A DNA stretch of 64,000 bases from Actinoplanes solisilvae (GTDB lineage Bacteria; Actinomycetota; Actinomycetes; Mycobacteriales; Micromonosporaceae), in the NCBI RefSeq assembly GCF_003999975.1, contig NZ_RJAC01000002.1:124001-188000 (forward strand), in the 5' to 3' direction. Made by a program: the position numbers and the translations under genes. Position 1 is the stretch's first letter. Each line of letters starts with the position of its first letter. The notes under the pieces are model-generated. The model had not been told where the DNA came from. It did no database searches and saw only the letters and a list, made by a program, of their open reading frames with translations. Below, piece after piece: positions 63,097 through 64,000 of the stretch.

Positions 63097-64000
63097 GGGC
63101 CGAAGGCGGACGGCCCTTTCCCGCTGCCAGTTCCGCAGAGTTGGGTGGCCCGGCGGGGCCGGCAGGGTCGACCGGTAGCGCCACATGCCGGCCAGCGCCG
63201 CCACGAACCGCACGGCACCAGCCGGCAAGCCGCCGAGAATCTTCGTGGCGGAGGCGAGGGCAACCTCGGCTCCTTCGCGATGGCCGGCCCCGACAAGGTC
63301 GGCTGCCAAACGCGCCCGGTCGAGCCAGTCCGCGCCGGCACAGCCGAAACTCCAATCCACCAGCACGGCCCGCCCCACGCCGGAGTCGACCACGGCGTTG
63401 TCGGCCCGCACGTCCTGATGCACCAGCGTTGTGCCGGTCGTCCACTGCTCCCAACCTTCGGCCAACTCGGCGAGGGCACCAGCATGCCGGTGCTCCCAAC
63501 GGTCGAGAGCAGCGTCAGCGGCGATCAATCGATGCCAGCCGTCGAGGTCGGTGAGCAGGTCGCCGACGCGCGGCAGCGAAGGCGGCGCGGTCAGGGCGGC
63601 GATCTGTTCGCAGGCCGCGACGACCAGGGTGACCGTCGTGGCCGTCCAGGGCGGCCCGGCCGGGTCACCCTCGGCCAGCGACATCACCAGAGCACACCAG
63701 CCGCCGACCTCGACCGTGCCGAGCAAGGATGGCGCGGGTGCTGCAGCCGGGATCGCGGCCAGGACGTCCGCCTCACGGAGGTAGAAGCGATGGGAGGCCT
63801 CGCTCGCCTCGCGCGACACTGCCTTGGCGAAGACCCGGCGGCCGTGGGCCAGGTTCAGGATCGCGGCCGGCCCGGGTGACATGCCGCCGTGCACGTCACG
63901 CGCGCCGGCCACGGGTGAGCCGCACGCGATGTCGACTCGCGACCGCAGAGCCGCAGGTGCGGATCGCCACGGCGGCCGCCGCGCGAACAATTCGGCCCCT
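63076..64000 (-). CDS. Aminoglycoside phosphotransferase-like kinase (start off the right edge)
   Basis: A protein-kinase-fold phosphotransferase of the APH/choline-kinase type. VFAKAVSREASEASHRFYLRE resembles the nucleotide Lys region, TTLVHQDVRADNAVV is the catalytic loop (HxDxxxxN) and VLVDWSFGCAG holds the metal Asp. The frame stays open to the window end (GAEL before the TTG at 63990), so the start probably lies outside. The substrate is unknown; antibiotic phosphorylation cannot be claimed. Its stop overlaps the 3' end of the plus-strand membrane gene by 21 bases. Confidence 0.82.
   Translation of the reverse strand, partial: GAELFARRPPWRSAPAALRSRVDIACGSPVAGARDVHGGMSPGPAAILNLAHGRRVFAKAVSREASEASHRFYLREADVLAAIPAAAPAPSLLGTVEVGGWCALVMSLAEGDPAGPPWTATTVTLVVAACEQIAALTAPPSLPRVGDLLTDLDGWHRLIAADAALDRWEHRHAGALAELAEGWEQWTTGTTLVHQDVRADNAVVDSGVGRAVLVDWSFGCAGADWLDRARLAADLVGAGHREGAEVALASATKILGGLPAGAVRFVAALAGMWRYRSTLPAPPGHPTLRNWQRERAVRLRPLLMTLT

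Noticed and set aside
62634..63554. 306-codon plus-strand ORF from ATG 62634
   Set aside because: After about 20 residues it becomes Arg/Pro-rich and runs antisense through the phosphotransferase gene; only the first part could be real.

Overview
The window is high-GC, densely coded chromosomal DNA from an actinobacterium. The evidence is mycothiol chemistry (mca), a mycoredoxin-like protein, a bldA-like tRNA-Leu(UAA), many GTG starts and many leaderless TANNNT-N6-start promoters. The gene content and protein style (a very large SCO7613-type membrane protein, multidomain Ser/Thr kinases) suggest a Micromonosporaceae relative such as Actinoplanes. That genus placement is inference; the phylum is much safer. 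No rRNA, CRISPR array, prophage or intact insertion sequence is visible. The only mobile-element trace is a TnpB tail fragment near 62.4 kb.

Layout. 0-4.2 kb: the N-terminal 1389 codons of a Ser/Thr kinase-ATPase-GAF protein that runs off the left edge. 4.5-7.1 kb: a FadE25-like acyl-CoA dehydrogenase divergent from UDP-glucose dehydrogenase. 7.2-13 kb: a 1657-residue membrane protein and a histidine-phosphatase-like protein. 13.4-15.5 kb: an alpha/beta hydrolase, a decayed PstS-like pseudogene and a gene-poor, repeat-bearing stretch. 15.5-19.6 kb: membrane glutaredoxin, purE, purK and a YyaL/DUF255 protein. 19.7-22.2 kb: a membrane GGDEF-EAL protein. 22.5-28.8 kb: small membrane protein, mca, DUF4307, greA, ilvA, amidase, metB. 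28.8-31.7 kb: HIT, msrA, a Phd/RelE toxin-antitoxin pair and small unknown genes. 31.8-36 kb: CYTH-CHAD protein, PPK2, a structured leader with a tiny ORF, RNase Z and a GNAT. 36.5-41 kb: HtrA-like protease, a TPM-domain protein and two palindrome-bearing gaps. 41-46.5 kb: cbs, DUF1232, two tandem SGNH hydrolases, a FadA3-like thiolase. 46.5-49 kb: Bax inhibitor-1 protein, tRNA-Leu(UAA), type II NADH dehydrogenase. 49-53.3 kb: a MoxR-DUF58-DUF4129 operon. 53.3-56 kb: family 5 uracil-DNA glycosylase, LppU-like protein, PadR-HAAS pair. 56-60 kb: ppx, an ArgA-like acetyltransferase, DUF501, ftsB, eno. 60-64 kb: PilZ protein, lipoprotein, ECF sigma factor, TnpB remnant, membrane protein, and a kinase-like phosphotransferase at the right edge.

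How the genes fit together. From memory of the M. tuberculosis gene order, two ancient blocks are recognisable. The first (Rv1074c-Rv1084: fadA3, SGNH protein, cbs, metB, greA, Rv1081c, mca, Rv1083, Rv1084) is spread over 17.6-46.1 kb with lineage-specific genes inserted. The second is eno-ftsB-DUF501-ppx (Rv1023-Rv1026). Thematic links are transsulfuration and thiol redox (cbs, metB, mca, msrA, glutaredoxin), polyphosphate (CHAD, PPK2, Ppx) and cyclic-di-GMP (GGDEF-EAL and PilZ proteins). The most unusual non-coding item is the leader before RNase Z at about 34.28-34.52 kb. It holds a 12-codon ORF with a strong ribosome binding site whose last codons form one arm of a perfect 10-bp long-range helix, followed by a 13-bp-closed three-way-junction-like domain.
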